Shown here piece by piece: positions 1 through 7,040 of a DNA stretch of 39,136 nucleotides (its first letter is position 1; every line of letters begins with the position of its first letter). A program made the position numbers and the translations under genes. Under the pieces are notes generated by a model, which saw nothing but the letters and a program-made list of their open reading frames with translations, was not told where the DNA came from and searched no databases. Source of the DNA: a virus; the IMG/VR virus record IMGVR_UViG_3300021438_000034, positions 1-39,136 of that record. One strand, written 5' to 3'.

Positions 1-44
1 AGTTATGTAATTTTTAATTTCCATGGCATAATAGCGGTCTTAAT

Positions 45-121
45 GCGGCTGTAGCTCAGTTGGATAGAGTACTTGGCTACGAACCAAGGGGTCGTGGGTT
101 CAATTCCTGCCAGCCGCACCA
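45..121 (+). tRNA. tRNA-Arg(ACG), integration target
   Basis: The sequence folds as a canonical 77-nt tRNA including an encoded CCA end. The acceptor stem pairs GCGGCTG with CAGCCGC. The anticodon stem CTTGG/CCAAG encloses loop CTACGAA, giving anticodon ACG, and the T arm carries GGTTCAATTCC. The gene is complete at the left junction. Only its 3' part, from the anticodon stem onward, is repeated at the right junction, so integration left the host with one functional copy. Confidence 0.97.
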
Positions 122-145
122 ACTATAAGGCCTCCCAGTCGGGAG
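75..145. repeat. attL core, direct repeat with attR
   Basis: These 71 bp match 39066-39136 exactly. They start in the anticodon stem at GGCTACGAACC, run through the tRNA 3' end and continue into the downstream terminator stem. To the left the two copies diverge (ACTT versus CTACAC just before GGCTAC). The right boundary is set only by the end of the window. Confidence 0.96.
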
Positions 146-157
146 GCCTTACCTTTT
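127..157 (+). terminator. Intrinsic terminator of the tRNA, inside the att core
   Basis: A perfect 10-bp inverted repeat, AAGGCCTCCC / GGGAGGCCTT, encloses the loop AGTC and is followed by ACCTTTT. It follows the tRNA by five bases. Most of it lies inside the attachment core, so both junctions probably keep a working terminator that insulates host and phage transcription. Confidence 0.85.
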
Positions 158-186
158 GTACCCCAAACCCCATTTTGTACCCCAAA
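154..186. promoter_or_regulatory. Two direct copies of TTTTGTACCCCAAA, candidate integrase arm sites (left arm)
   Basis: TTTTGTACCCCAAA occurs at 154-167 and again at 173-186, 19 bp apart, in the gap between the attL core and the integrase gene. An inverted copy sits in the right arm at 39000-39011, with a shorter copy (TGTACCCC) at 38938-38945. Repeats confined to both flanks of the att core are the usual signature of arm-type binding sites for the N-terminal domain of a lambda-type integrase. The binding itself is inferred. Confidence 0.7.
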
Positions 187-203
187 TTTATCAAAAAAGG
201 CAT

Positions 204-1262
204 CTATTGAACGCCCCGTAATGGCAAGACTTGCTCGGGTTTTCGACGGTAAATTTTGTTGGTAGTTCTAGCATCGGCATGGTTTAAAAGAGCCCTAGCA
301 TGCTCTAAAGTCTCGGCATCGGAAGCACATTTAGCCCGTAAATCATGCTCGGTAAAAGCTACCGTAATCTTGGTTTCCGCCATGATCCTAGCCATGAATC
401 GTTGCCACATCGACTTCCAACCACTTGGCACACCCGTTTCCTCATCGATATACCCATGCCCGTCCCGTTTGCAAAAAAGAAACGGAGAAAGTGCTGGACG
501 GCTCGCTATTGCCATTTCTATGGCACTCTTTAGCTCAGGGGTCATTTGATAAACGGTACGCTTACCGCTTGATTTAGCGGTTTTATGACGTTGAATATGA
601 ATGCCATCCTCTTTGATATTCGATACTGTCAAACGCAACAAATCGCCCCGAGCCATGCCTGTCATGAGTTTTAAGCGAATATAGGCTTGTATTGCTCCCA
701 CGCTTCCCTTTTTTCGCCTAGTTGCAAGGGATAGGCACTCAATTACCTCCCAATCCTCTACATAGCGGTCTCTTGAAGGCTCGCCCTCTAACCGTACTTC
801 ACCTTTAAACGGGTGTCGATCGATATATCCCCATTCCACCGCCTTAGTAAAAGCATGAGATAGCACCTCCACTTCTCGGTGAGCCGCTATTTTTGCGTCT
901 CGCTTATCTACATATTGATAAACGGTTTTTGGCACTAAGCCAAGCAAAGGCATTTCTCCAAATACCCCCCGTAAACGTCTAATAGCTGTTTGATTGCCTG
1001 ATTGAGTTGTTTTGGCTTTTTTTGGCACTACTTCAAGTAAGTAGCGATCGAGTAAATCCCCAATAGTATTGGCAGATTCTATCTTTTCCGATTTCTCAGC
1101 CCATGCTTTATAAGATTCGGGCAAAGTATTACCAAGGCGAAACAATTTTTTTCCATCCCAAAATTGCTCCATCCCCATGGGCACTTTAAAATAATAAGCT
1201 CCGTGCCTAAAGCTCCATCTAGTTGGCAATCCCTTATTTTCGGGTTTACGCCGCCTTTGCAT
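204..1262 (-). CDS. int: Tyrosine-recombinase integrase
   Basis: A 352-aa site-specific recombinase that integrates and excises the prophage at tRNA-Arg. The C-terminal catalytic domain (about 165-345) has the family's full active-site set: R205 in the MARGDLLRL segment, K227 in the beta-hairpin lysine position, H306 and R309 in HDLR, H328 in LLNHAD and the nucleophile Y338 in NKIYRRK. The N-terminal 60 residues should form the arm-binding domain and the middle part the SAM-like core-binding domain. The ATG at 1262 has GGGAG about 8 nt upstream. The gene overlaps the DUF4224 gene by 17 bp and lies next to attL, as expected for a lambda-like integration module. Confidence 0.96.
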   Translation of the reverse strand: MQRRRKPENKGLPTRWSFRHGAYYFKVPMGMEQFWDGKKLFRLGNTLPESYKAWAEKSEKIESANTIGDLLDRYLLEVVPKKAKTTQSGNQTAIRRLRGVFGEMPLLGLVPKTVYQYVDKRDAKIAAHREVEVLSHAFTKAVEWGYIDRHPFKGEVRLEGEPSRDRYVEDWEVIECLSLATRRKKGSVGAIQAYIRLKLMTGMARGDLLRLTVSNIKEDGIHIQRHKTAKSSGKRTVYQMTPELKSAIEMAIASRPALSPFLFCKRDGHGYIDEETGVPSGWKSMWQRFMARIMAETKITVAFTEHDLRAKCASDAETLEHARALLNHADARTTNKIYRRKPEQVLPLRGVQ

Positions 1263-1482
1263 TAATATTCTCCCAAGAAGGGGTAATCATAGCCCTGACT
1301 GGCTTTGATGGCTCATTTCCACCCATAATTCTTTCTACATGAGAACGTAAAACAGCCACCGATCCATCGGGTCTAACACGGTGTTCAATCCCCATAAATC
1401 TCAATGCCTCAGCTTGTTTTTTTGAAAGCTTAAAGTGAGTAAGCTCCACTAATTCTTGATAAGTTAAATTCAAGTCTGACAT
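1246..1482 (-). CDS. DUF4224 protein, possible excisionase or directionality factor
   Basis: A 78-aa protein beginning LTYQELVELTHFKLSKKQAE, with GIEHRVRPDGSVAVLR following. This is the pattern of DUF4224: a short winged-helix-like fold in which the phrase 'DG...V.R' forms the hairpin. Such proteins recur directly upstream of phage integrases, and here the two genes overlap by 17 bp. The position and a predicted small DNA-binding fold make an excisionase role reasonable, but no function is established for the family. The last 25 residues (PSKPVRAMITPSW) are a flexible extension. Confidence 0.75.
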   Translation of the reverse strand: MSDLNLTYQELVELTHFKLSKKQAEALRFMGIEHRVRPDGSVAVLRSHVERIMGGNEPSKPVRAMITPSWENINAKAA

Positions 1483-1547
1483 GATGATCTCTTTCTTTCT
1501 CTAGCTTTTCGTCTTTCATCTCGACGTGGAGGTTTATTTTTTGCCAT
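1470..1547 (-). CDS. Small highly basic 25-aa peptide (putative)
   Basis: An ORF of 25 codons, MAKNKPPRRDERRKARERKR followed by SSCQT, nearly half lysine and arginine. It starts two bases after the stop codon of the upstream gene (1550) and ends 13 bp inside the DUF4224 gene, so it fits the tight packing of this operon. There is no obvious separate ribosome binding site, so translation would be by coupling. It could bind nucleic acid, or could be a non-functional filler frame. Function unknown. Confidence 0.4.
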   Translation of the reverse strand: MAKNKPPRRDERRKARERKRSSCQT

Positions 1548-1549
1548 GA

Positions 1550-1753
1550 TTAGTTATTTACATTTTTTGTTTGATCGGCTTTGCAAATTTCATCAATGAA
1601 AAGCCATTCTGTTTTTCTTGTTGTGCCATCCCAATATCGAACTTGATATTGAATGCCATCGCAAGACATAAGTATTTGCTGAATATATCCATAAATAGTT
1701 GCCTCATGGATATAGACCTTATCCCCAATGTTGAAACCATATTTCAATTTCAT
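1550..1753 (-). CDS. Small phage protein with SH3/Tudor-like barrel pattern
   Basis: A 67-aa protein with the pattern FNIGDKVYI, GYIQQI, YQVRYWDG, EWLFIDEI. Alternating beta strands with 'GDKV', a basic-aromatic 'YQVRYWDG' and a final 'EWL...EI' are typical of small SH3-like barrels often found among accessory phage genes. The ATG overlaps the upstream stop by 4 bp (ATGA). No catalytic residues are visible and the role is unknown. Confidence 0.6.
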   Translation of the reverse strand: MKLKYGFNIGDKVYIHEATIYGYIQQILMSCDGIQYQVRYWDGTTRKTEWLFIDEICKADQTKNVNN

Positions 1754-2067
1754 ATTCCTTTGGGCGACAGCGTTCTTTTTAATGGCTTGATGTCAACATC
1801 ACCTTCAAAAATGTCTTTTCCTGTGAGATAAGCATTTTCGATAATCATTCTCCCAACCAACAATCCCCCGCTATTTGAACCTCCAAGAGATTCAATTGCT
1901 TTAAATTTTTGATTGTCGCTATCCCAAATTACTTTTCTAAGCCTAAGTATTTCTTCTTCATATTTATTAATTAGTGCGTAAACATTACCAATCATTTCTT
2001 TTTGAAATGTATTACCAACGGATTCTTCTAACCAAAATAATTGGCCTTTTATCTCATTTGCTTTCAT
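1750..2067 (-). CDS. Hypothetical protein of the early accessory operon
   Basis: I place the start at the ATG at 2067 (MKANEIKGQLF, 105 aa) because AGAGGTGATC lies just upstream and the ATG overlaps the stop of the previous gene as ATGA. A longer frame reaches 2112 but would run deep into that gene. The first 55 residues are helical and heptad-like (YALINKYEEEILRLRKVIW), which suggests a short coiled coil. The family is not recognised. Confidence 0.6.
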   Translation of the reverse strand: MKANEIKGQLFWLEESVGNTFQKEMIGNVYALINKYEEEILRLRKVIWDSDNQKFKAIESLGGSNSGGLLVGRMIIENAYLTGKDIFEGDVDIKPLKRTLSPKGI

Positions 2068-2552
2068 GCGATCACCTCTGCGTCTTTTAGTTTTCCTGTT
2101 TCTCCATCCCAAATAAGCTTTAGGTTGTCACAATCCATTTGCCTGCTACTCATCAAAAACCCAAAATATATAAGGTCAGTAGCAAGTGGAATGGAGCAAT
2201 ACGTAACAACATCAGGCTTTGGCTCAGGTTTAATGCGGTAATTTAATTTGTTGTAATCATATAAATCCCATTCGGGATTTAGCCAATTTTCTAATGTTCT
2301 TGTTGACTTTACCCATCCATCGCAAGATAAATACTGAACTTCTTTACCTTCTTTTAATGCTTGTGCAAAGTCTTTACGCCATTGAGCAACTTCTGATGGT
2401 TTGATGCGATAAGTGGTCATTGGATGATCCGCCCAAATGCCTCTAAATCTAGTCCAAGGTGACCACCCATTATTTCCAAGGTAATAACTTTCTTGAATTT
2501 CAGTACCATTAGCCCATGCTTTAATTAATTCTGCGTGTTTATGCGGTTTCAT
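2064..2552 (-). CDS. Phage protein with two tandem copies of a 'HAELIKAWANG ... YRIKP' domain
   Basis: The 162-aa product has an internal duplication. The first copy runs from HAELIKAWANGTEIQ through GWSPW to TYRIKP (about 5-52). The second runs from FAQALKEGKEVQYL through GWVKS to NYRIKPEP (about 62-110). Single-copy proteins of this sort are common among accessory genes of tailed phages; their function is not known. The C-terminal 50 residues are unrelated to the repeat. The start overlaps the preceding stop by ATGA. Confidence 0.65.
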   Translation of the reverse strand: MKPHKHAELIKAWANGTEIQESYYLGNNGWSPWTRFRGIWADHPMTTYRIKPSEVAQWRKDFAQALKEGKEVQYLSCDGWVKSTRTLENWLNPEWDLYDYNKLNYRIKPEPKPDVVTYCSIPLATDLIYFGFLMSSRQMDCDNLKLIWDGETGKLKDAEVIA

Positions 2553-3136
2553 TTTTCAACCTTTACAAATTCAATCACCCATACCCAAGGGTTTTCATCC
2601 CAATTTTTGTAAATGGAGTCCCACAATTTCCTATATTCATCATGTGGATCAACGCCAAACGAGAACTCAATGCCCTCTCGATGGCAGTCATTCGCCGAAA
2701 TATCTTGAATTCGCTCAATACGAATATCAGTAATGAATAAATCAATACGACTAGCCCATCGAGGCATGTGAATAGAAGGCTTCCATTTCAAAAAAGCATT
2801 AGGGTGCTCTGCTCGGTAAATTGGAACCGTACCTAATCCACCGTTTTTTGAGTCTCCTGTAAGATTGACCGTCCATGTTTCTCGCACCCATAATTGATCG
2901 GTAGTTTTACCAAATGGATTTCGATAAACGATATTTTCACCCTTACCAGTAATGCAACCAACTAGGTCTTTATGAACAGGCCGCCTAGTCTGTGTCTTGC
3001 GACCATCAAGAATGGCTTTGACCATTTCACCATTAAATAGGATGGGGCGTTCAATCATACTTACCCTTTTTTGTTTAATTATTGGTAGCGGTATGTTGTC
3101 CATAAAAGCAAATGCACTAGGTTCATTTACATTCAT
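2549..3136 (-). CDS. ASCH-like phage protein
   Basis: The conserved part begins MIERPILFNGEMVKAILDGR and continues KTQTRRP, then LWVRETW, and ends in the 'NPWVWVIEFVKVEK' strand. Basic KTQTRR after a helix and a terminal W-V-F strand are characteristic of the ASCH/PUA-like fold, believed to bind RNA or modified nucleotides. I favour the ATG at 3136, which overlaps the previous stop (ATGA) and follows GGAGCAAGC. The ATG at 3058 (MIERPILF), with its own AGGG, matches the family's usual N-terminus and may be a second start. Confidence 0.6.
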   Translation of the reverse strand: MNVNEPSAFAFMDNIPLPIIKQKRVSMIERPILFNGEMVKAILDGRKTQTRRPVHKDLVGCITGKGENIVYRNPFGKTTDQLWVRETWTVNLTGDSKNGGLGTVPIYRAEHPNAFLKWKPSIHMPRWASRIDLFITDIRIERIQDISANDCHREGIEFSFGVDPHDEYRKLWDSIYKNWDENPWVWVIEFVKVEK

Positions 3137-3324
3137 GCTTGCTCCTTTGGTGGTGAAGGTAATGGCATCCAATGAGTAGGATTTCCTGACCATTTAAGAT
3201 ATTGTGAAACCCATTCACCATCCCTATATGCAACATCTACAACCCTGCCGTCATATAGTGTATAAACATCAACCACTTCACAATTTTCAGGCAATCGGTC
3301 TTTTACGCTTATCCAGTCACTCAT
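3133..3324 (-). CDS. DUF551 protein
   Basis: Read from the ATG at 3324 (which overlaps the previous stop as ATGA), the 63-aa product opens MSDWISVKDRLPENCEVVDV and closes THWMPLPSPPKE. The 'WISVKDRLPE' start and 'THWMPLP.PP' end are the two hallmarks of DUF551, a small beta-rich domain spread through enterobacterial and beta-proteobacterial prophages. Its role is not known. A longer frame to 3369 is open but would lack the family's usual beginning. Confidence 0.75.
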   Translation of the reverse strand: MSDWISVKDRLPENCEVVDVYTLYDGRVVDVAYRDGEWVSQYLKWSGNPTHWMPLPSPPKEQA

Positions 3325-3518
3325 ATACATAACCATTTTTGCTGGTGCTGATTCCAATAAACCTCGCAAGAATCAATGAGCGTTCCAGAATAAACAATTT
3401 CATCCATGTGATTTCCAAGTTGGTAATAAGAATCTTCTCTTATCACCATTAAATGCTCGTCTTTTTTTAATCTAATTTCTACTTTGCGAGTGCCATCTTT
3501 TAGAGTTATCTCTTTCAT
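3321..3518 (-). CDS. Hypothetical 65-aa protein
   Basis: A short beta-rich product: MKEITLKDGTRKVEIRLKK, then MVIREDSYYQLG and CEVYWNQHQQKWLCI. It starts with an ATGA overlap on the gene at 3515 and ends with an ATGA overlap on the DUF551 gene, so it is a regular member of the operon. No domain is recognised. Confidence 0.55.
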   Translation of the reverse strand: MKEITLKDGTRKVEIRLKKDEHLMVIREDSYYQLGNHMDEIVYSGTLIDSCEVYWNQHQQKWLCI

Positions 3519-3721
3519 GAAAAGCCTTTCATTGATACCCCTAGGCGAATAACCGAAAGCAATATAACAATGGCAATTGCTATAGTTGTGATTGCAACTT
3601 TGTCAGCCCAAGTTTTTTTAATAACTTTTTTTGATTGATCTTGACAATTACACTCATCTCTTCCTTGATTGCAATTTCCGCCACAGGCCGCAATGCGGTC
3701 TTCCGTAGTAAATGTAGTCAT
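3515..3721 (-). CDS. Small membrane protein with Cys-rich N-terminus
   Basis: The 68-aa product has a cysteine cluster CGGNCNQGRDECNC (13-26), a basic stretch and a single transmembrane helix, VAITTIAIAIVILLSVI (about 42-58). The four closely spaced cysteines could bind a metal or form disulphides; topology would place them on the cytoplasmic side given the basic residues (KKVIKK) before the helix. The function is unknown; it is translationally coupled to both neighbours. Confidence 0.55.
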   Translation of the reverse strand: MTTFTTEDRIAACGGNCNQGRDECNCQDQSKKVIKKTWADKVAITTIAIAIVILLSVIRLGVSMKGFS

Positions 3722-3900
3722 TTAACCGCCCTTAATTTTCTGCACAATTCACGCATATCAGGGCTAAAGTCAGGACTAATCTCGCTTAATTGGCAATCTC
3801 TTTTTTGTGCAATAAGATCATGACCGGCAATTAAAAACATTAATCCGATAGCAAAAACAATAATTGAAATAGTAATTAATGCTTCACATAAATATTTCAT
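3718..3900 (-). CDS. Small single-span membrane protein
   Basis: The start is taken as ATG 3900 (MKYLCEALITI), which overlaps the previous stop as ATGA and follows GGTGGGAC; the longer frame would use a GTG. The 60-aa product has a strongly hydrophobic helix ITISIIVFAIGLMFLIAG near its N-terminus and a charged C-terminal tail (RDCQLSEISPDFSPDMRELC). Small membrane proteins in early phage operons can interfere with host functions or superinfection, but nothing here proves that. Confidence 0.5.
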   Translation of the reverse strand: MKYLCEALITISIIVFAIGLMFLIAGHDLIAQKRDCQLSEISPDFSPDMRELCRKLRAVK

Positions 3901-4094
3901 TTGTCCCACCCATCTTTTAAATAACCAAAATCAAATGGCGTTGTTACTGAGCCAAATTCATTGCACACATTGCATACGCCCATTTGAATGTTTGATAAAT
4001 TGCCTATAGACAATTTAGCCCCCCAATATTTCCCGCATTCAAAACAAACATTTTTGGGTTGATTTTGTGAAATTACCCTTTTTTCATTAGTCAT
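3897..4094 (-). CDS. Small zinc-ribbon protein
   Basis: Read from ATG 4094 (MTNEKRVISQNQ), with GAGAA upstream, the 65-aa product contains CFECGKYWG and CNVCNEFG, two CxxC knuckles about 24 residues apart. This spacing fits a four-cysteine zinc ribbon. The rest has no recognisable motif. A longer frame to 4142 would overlap the end of ssb. The gene lies 7 bp downstream of ssb and is likely co-transcribed. Confidence 0.55.
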   Translation of the reverse strand: MTNEKRVISQNQPKNVCFECGKYWGAKLSIGNLSNIQMGVCNVCNEFGSVTTPFDFGYLKDGWDK

Positions 4095-4101
4095 AAAATT
4101 C

Positions 4102-4560
4102 TCAAAATGGAATGTCATCATCCATTGATCCAAGATCACCATTACTAGGCTTTACAGATGAAGTCGGTTTATCTTGTTGTTTGTGTCGGCTATAGCTTTC
4201 TCCTCCATCGCCATTCGTATTAACGGGCTTTCCCCCTAGCATTTGCATAGAATCAGCAATAATTTCGGTTGCATACTTTTCTTGACCATTTTGGTCTGTC
4301 CATTTACGGGTGCGTAAACGCCCCTCGATATAAACTTGAGTGCCTTTTTTGAGGTATTTATCCGCAATCTCAGCCAATTTTCCAAAAAATGCGACCCTAT
4401 GCCATTCAGTAGCTTCTTTAACTTCACCTGATTGACGGTCTTTATAACGATCGGAAGTTGCAATTGAAATATTGGTAACTGCGTCACCGCTTGGCATGTA
4501 ACGAGTTTCAGGATCACGCCCAGTATTACCAACCAAAATTACTTTATTTACGGAAGCCAT
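4102..4560 (-). CDS. ssb: Single-stranded DNA-binding protein
   Basis: A 152-aa bacterial-type SSB. The OB fold spans residues 1 to about 108: [18 protein letters not shown], then [16 protein letters not shown] and [11 protein letters not shown]. It is followed by a flexible Gly/Asn/Ser-rich linker and the acidic tip MDDDIPF, which in other SSBs docks partner proteins such as RecO, RecQ and exonuclease I. The protein would coat single strands made by the YqaJ exonuclease upstream and hand them to RecT. AAGGTAAAGCAA precedes the ATG. The sequence is close to chromosomal beta-proteobacterial SSBs, which suggests capture from a host. Confidence 0.95.
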   Translation of the reverse strand: MASVNKVILVGNTGRDPETRYMPSGDAVTNISIATSDRYKDRQSGEVKEATEWHRVAFFGKLAEIADKYLKKGTQVYIEGRLRTRKWTDQNGQEKYATEIIADSMQMLGGKPVNTNGDGGESYSRHKQQDKPTSSVKPSNGDLGSMDDDIPF

Positions 4561-4571
4561 TTGCTTTACCT

Positions 4572-4751
4572 TTAATTATGTTCATTGCAAATTCTGTCAA
4601 CGCAAATCATTACTTGATTGACTTCATGAAGTAGGGCATCGCCCACTTTCCATAATTCAGTTTTATCAATTAAATTGACATTTGCTGAAAGTTGTTCAAG
4701 TTGATTCAAATATCTTCTGCCTTTAATTAAATGTTCAGATATGTCAGCCAT
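4572..4751 (-). CDS. Hypothetical helical protein upstream of ssb
   Basis: Read from ATG 4751 ([18 protein letters not shown]), 59 aa, almost wholly helical with heptad-like leucines and several cysteines near the end ([12 protein letters not shown]). A longer frame would need a TTG start at 4766. It lies 12 bp upstream of ssb and follows a structured intergenic segment. No family is recognised. Confidence 0.5.
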   Translation of the reverse strand: MADISEHLIKGRRYLNQLEQLSANVNLIDKTELWKVGDALLHEVNQVMICVDRICNEHN

Positions 4752-4772
4752 TTGCTTATCTTTCAATATGGG

Positions 4773-4842
4773 TGGGGCTACTAACTACTGATATTGGAGT
4801 ACCGCTTTAGCCTAGTGTTCTAAAGTTGTAGCTTTCGCCCCA
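4773..4842 (-). other. Structured intergenic segment A, closed by TGGGGC/GCCCCA
   Basis: On the minus strand this 70-nt segment begins TGGGGCGAAAGC right after the stop of the gene at 4847 and ends AGTAGCCCCA, followed by CCCATATTG and the next gene. TGGGGC pairs with GCCCCA, and CTAC just inside can pair with GTAG. Segment B (5393-5473) has the same ends around a different interior, so this looks like a conserved leader RNA rather than unused spacer. A 7-codon ORF starting at the ATGGGG is present but probably meaningless. Confidence 0.4.
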
Positions 4843-4846
4843 TTAA

Positions 4847-5368
4847 TTAAGCCGCTTTATCTAACGGAAGATCAGGTTGATCGGCTTGACCTTGTGTGGC
4901 ATCGCCAACATCTAAATAACGGTTGCCATCTTCAATCACAACCATGATTGTTTTGCCTGCATGGTCAGCTAAAGCATGTGCTTCGGGAGAATTAAACAAG
5001 CTCAAATTAGCCTTTACGCCATCTGATTTAAATTGCACAACATCACAAGTGGCTCTAAAGTTCACACGATCACCACTGGATATGCAACGCACAGCTTCAA
5101 ATACTGCTTTGCGAGTGACTTCAGCAATTTTGGTTAATAACTTAGATTGCTCCATTTCATTTAATGCTCTAAATGGCACTTGAAGCTCTTTGAATGGCTC
5201 TGAAACAGCCTTAATCAAATTCCCCAATAAAAATTGCTCAGTAATCTCTAAAGTTTTTTCAATGTCTTCTTTAGACTGAGTGCGTGGCTTTTGATTAATT
5301 TCTTCAACTGTTTCTTCATCGGCTTTAAAGTTTTCTGCTTTTTTGCCTGTTTTCAATTTAATTGTCAT
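4847..5368 (-). CDS. Conserved protein of the phage recombination cluster
   Basis: A 173-aa soluble protein. The first 45 residues are charged and probably disordered. From about 45 there is a helical part (LLGNLIKAVSEPFKEL, then MEQSKLLTKIAEVTRKAVFE), followed by a beta part with GDRVNFRATCDVVQFKSDGV and KTIMVVIEDGNRYLDVGDA. The 'V.FK.DGVKA.L' phrase recurs in proteins encoded beside RecT/exonuclease pairs in beta- and gamma-proteobacterial phages; its function is not established. The ATG has a strong AAGGAGAAG ribosome binding site. Confidence 0.65.
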   Translation of the reverse strand: MTIKLKTGKKAENFKADEETVEEINQKPRTQSKEDIEKTLEITEQFLLGNLIKAVSEPFKELQVPFRALNEMEQSKLLTKIAEVTRKAVFEAVRCISSGDRVNFRATCDVVQFKSDGVKANLSLFNSPEAHALADHAGKTIMVVIEDGNRYLDVGDATQGQADQPDLPLDKAA

Positions 5369-5392
5369 TTGCTTCTCCTTGGTTAAATAGGG

Positions 5393-5473
5393 TGGGGGCT
5401 ACTCGCTACGTTTGTATGCCAATAACGACATTTGCATGGACGGTAACTTCATACAACATCCGCTTTTGCCCCA
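5393..5473 (-). other. Structured intergenic segment B, closed by TGGGGC/GCCCCCA
   Basis: On the minus strand this 81-nt segment starts TGGGGCAAAAGC just after the stop of the exonuclease gene and ends GAGTAGCCCCCA, followed by CCCTATTTAACC and AAGGAG of the next gene. Its ends match segment A (4773-4842), and the pairing TGGGGC/GCCCC(C)A is kept, while the interior has diverged. It also contains a 22-codon ORF (MGQKRMLYEVTVHANV...). I judge a regulatory or processing structure more likely than a gene. Confidence 0.4.
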
Positions 5474-5477
5474 TTGA

Positions 5478-7040
5478 TTAAACTGTTTCCGCTTCGCCTC
5501 GAATTTTTGCTTCTGATCGCATAGCTATAAATTTTTCAAACTCAATCAAAATGGCTCTAGCGGTATTGCGATCTTTTTCAGTTTTCCAAATGCGAGCCGC
5601 TAAAAATTCCCCGATGACTTTATGCTCCACAGGCTTGTCAATCAGGCTATTTTTTTGACTAACTGGAATACTGCCGACCGCCCCAATAACTGTTGAATCA
5701 GGAAATGATTTAGCAATATCAATTGATGCATTCGATTTTGGAATGTCATCAACGGTCTTTTGGGCTAATTCTTTGGCTTGATATTCATTTACCCGTGCAT
5801 TAACGGTATTTTGAAAATCTTCCAATGGCTTGGTAATAATTTGTTGTAAATCTGAAAATAAAAATAAATACTGAGATTGGGTGTTTAACCAACTCAACTT
5901 GGTGCGATATTCTTTTGCAATCGCATCGGCTTCTATTTTGCTATTGGCTAAAGCGGTATCCACTGCATTATGTAAAGACTCAATGGTTCTTTTGTTTTTA
6001 ACGGCTTCAACAAAGTTAGGCTCTTTTACATGAATGTGAACTTTTCCAAGCTCTGCATTAATGCCATTTAAATGCTCCATCCATTTAAGACGTGCATCGC
6101 TAATGATGGCGTTCTTTCGAGCTTCTTTTTCGTTTTTAACGGCTTTTTCAAGAGAAAGACCCAAAGCGTCAAATTTATCAGCGTATTGCTCAAGTGACCT
6201 AACGGCATCGCTTACCGATGAGATTTGATCAATAGTGGCTTGAGCGGTCAAGCGTAACTTTTTAGCGGTATCACGACTAAATTTTGCAATCGCTTCGCCA
6301 TTAGCAAAGTCATCATCCGTAACTAGCTCAATTTTTTGACTTGTTAAAAATAAATCAAATTTTGGCAACACTTCTTGAAGATTGGTAACCGTTAATTCGC
6401 CTTTAGCTTGCAAAGTAGCCACGGGAAAATCTTTTATTGTCTGTGCTTGTGGCTTTTCGGCAATTTCACGATGTTCATAGTTTTGCAAATCTTTTTCAAA
6501 TTGTTCCCAACCTGCTTTTAATAAAGCAAACTTTTCTTGATCGGGGAATACATGAGTTGTAGCAATTCTTTCCTCTGTACCGTCGGAAACGGTAAATACC
6601 AAGAATTTAGCCCCTGTGATCATTAAAATTTGTTGACATTGAGGCCAATGTTCATCGGGCAATATATCTTGACTTACTAAATTAGCTAACTCTTCATTCC
6701 ATTGCTTATGTTCAAAAGCGACCTCTTCCGCCATCGTTAAACCATCGCAAGAAGCCGATAATCTTCCATCCGAGCAAGTAACTGGATAAAGTTCATCGTT
6801 AATCATGGCTTCAACTAAAGGCCTTGCTAATGCTTCGACTTCATGACCTTTATCTAAAATATTTTTTTGAACCCAATCGCTAAATTCTTTTGATGATCCA
6901 GTAGCTTTTAGCTTTAATAATTCATTGCGAGTTACTTTTTTGGATAAGCCAAGCATTGCCGCCGCTTCGCTCGCTCCAAAATGGTTTAAACGAAATTCAT
7001 GCCACTCTTCACTACCTTGAGTTAAGTTATGAACTATCAA
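5478..7040 (-). CDS. YqaJ-type exonuclease with long helical C-terminal extension
   Basis: The N-terminal ~200 residues are a lambda-exonuclease/YqaJ nuclease domain: GSEEWHEFRLNHFGASEAAA, then LSASCDGLTM with the metal-binding Asp, and VAFEHKQWNEEL carrying the E-x-K pair, then WPQCQQILMITGA. It should resect 5' strands so that RecT can anneal the 3' tails. About 300 residues of mainly alpha-helical, coiled-coil-like sequence follow, roughly doubling the family's usual length. The start is probably TTG at 7040: GGGGAGAGG lies just upstream and TTGA overlaps the recT stop. ATG 7055 lacks such a site. Confidence 0.88.
   Translation of the reverse strand: MIVHNLTQGSEEWHEFRLNHFGASEAAAMLGLSKKVTRNELLKLKATGSSKEFSDWVQKNILDKGHEVEALARPLVEAMINDELYPVTCSDGRLSASCDGLTMAEEVAFEHKQWNEELANLVSQDILPDEHWPQCQQILMITGAKFLVFTVSDGTEERIATTHVFPDQEKFALLKAGWEQFEKDLQNYEHREIAEKPQAQTIKDFPVATLQAKGELTVTNLQEVLPKFDLFLTSQKIELVTDDDFANGEAIAKFSRDTAKKLRLTAQATIDQISSVSDAVRSLEQYADKFDALGLSLEKAVKNEKEARKNAIISDARLKWMEHLNGINAELGKVHIHVKEPNFVEAVKNKRTIESLHNAVDTALANSKIEADAIAKEYRTKLSWLNTQSQYLFLFSDLQQIITKPLEDFQNTVNARVNEYQAKELAQKTVDDIPKSNASIDIAKSFPDSTVIGAVGSIPVSQKNSLIDKPVEHKVIGEFLAARIWKTEKDRNTARAILIEFEKFIAMRSEAKIRGEAETV

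Noticed and set aside
256-549. Open frames on the plus strand opposite the integrase, and similar antisense frames elsewhere
   Set aside because: They are shadows of well-supported genes, without ribosome binding sites or recognisable protein patterns.
5400-5471. 22-codon ORF inside segment B (MGQKRMLYEVTVHANV)
   Set aside because: No ribosome binding site, and the matching position in segment A has only seven codons; the conserved parts are the pairing ends, not the frame.
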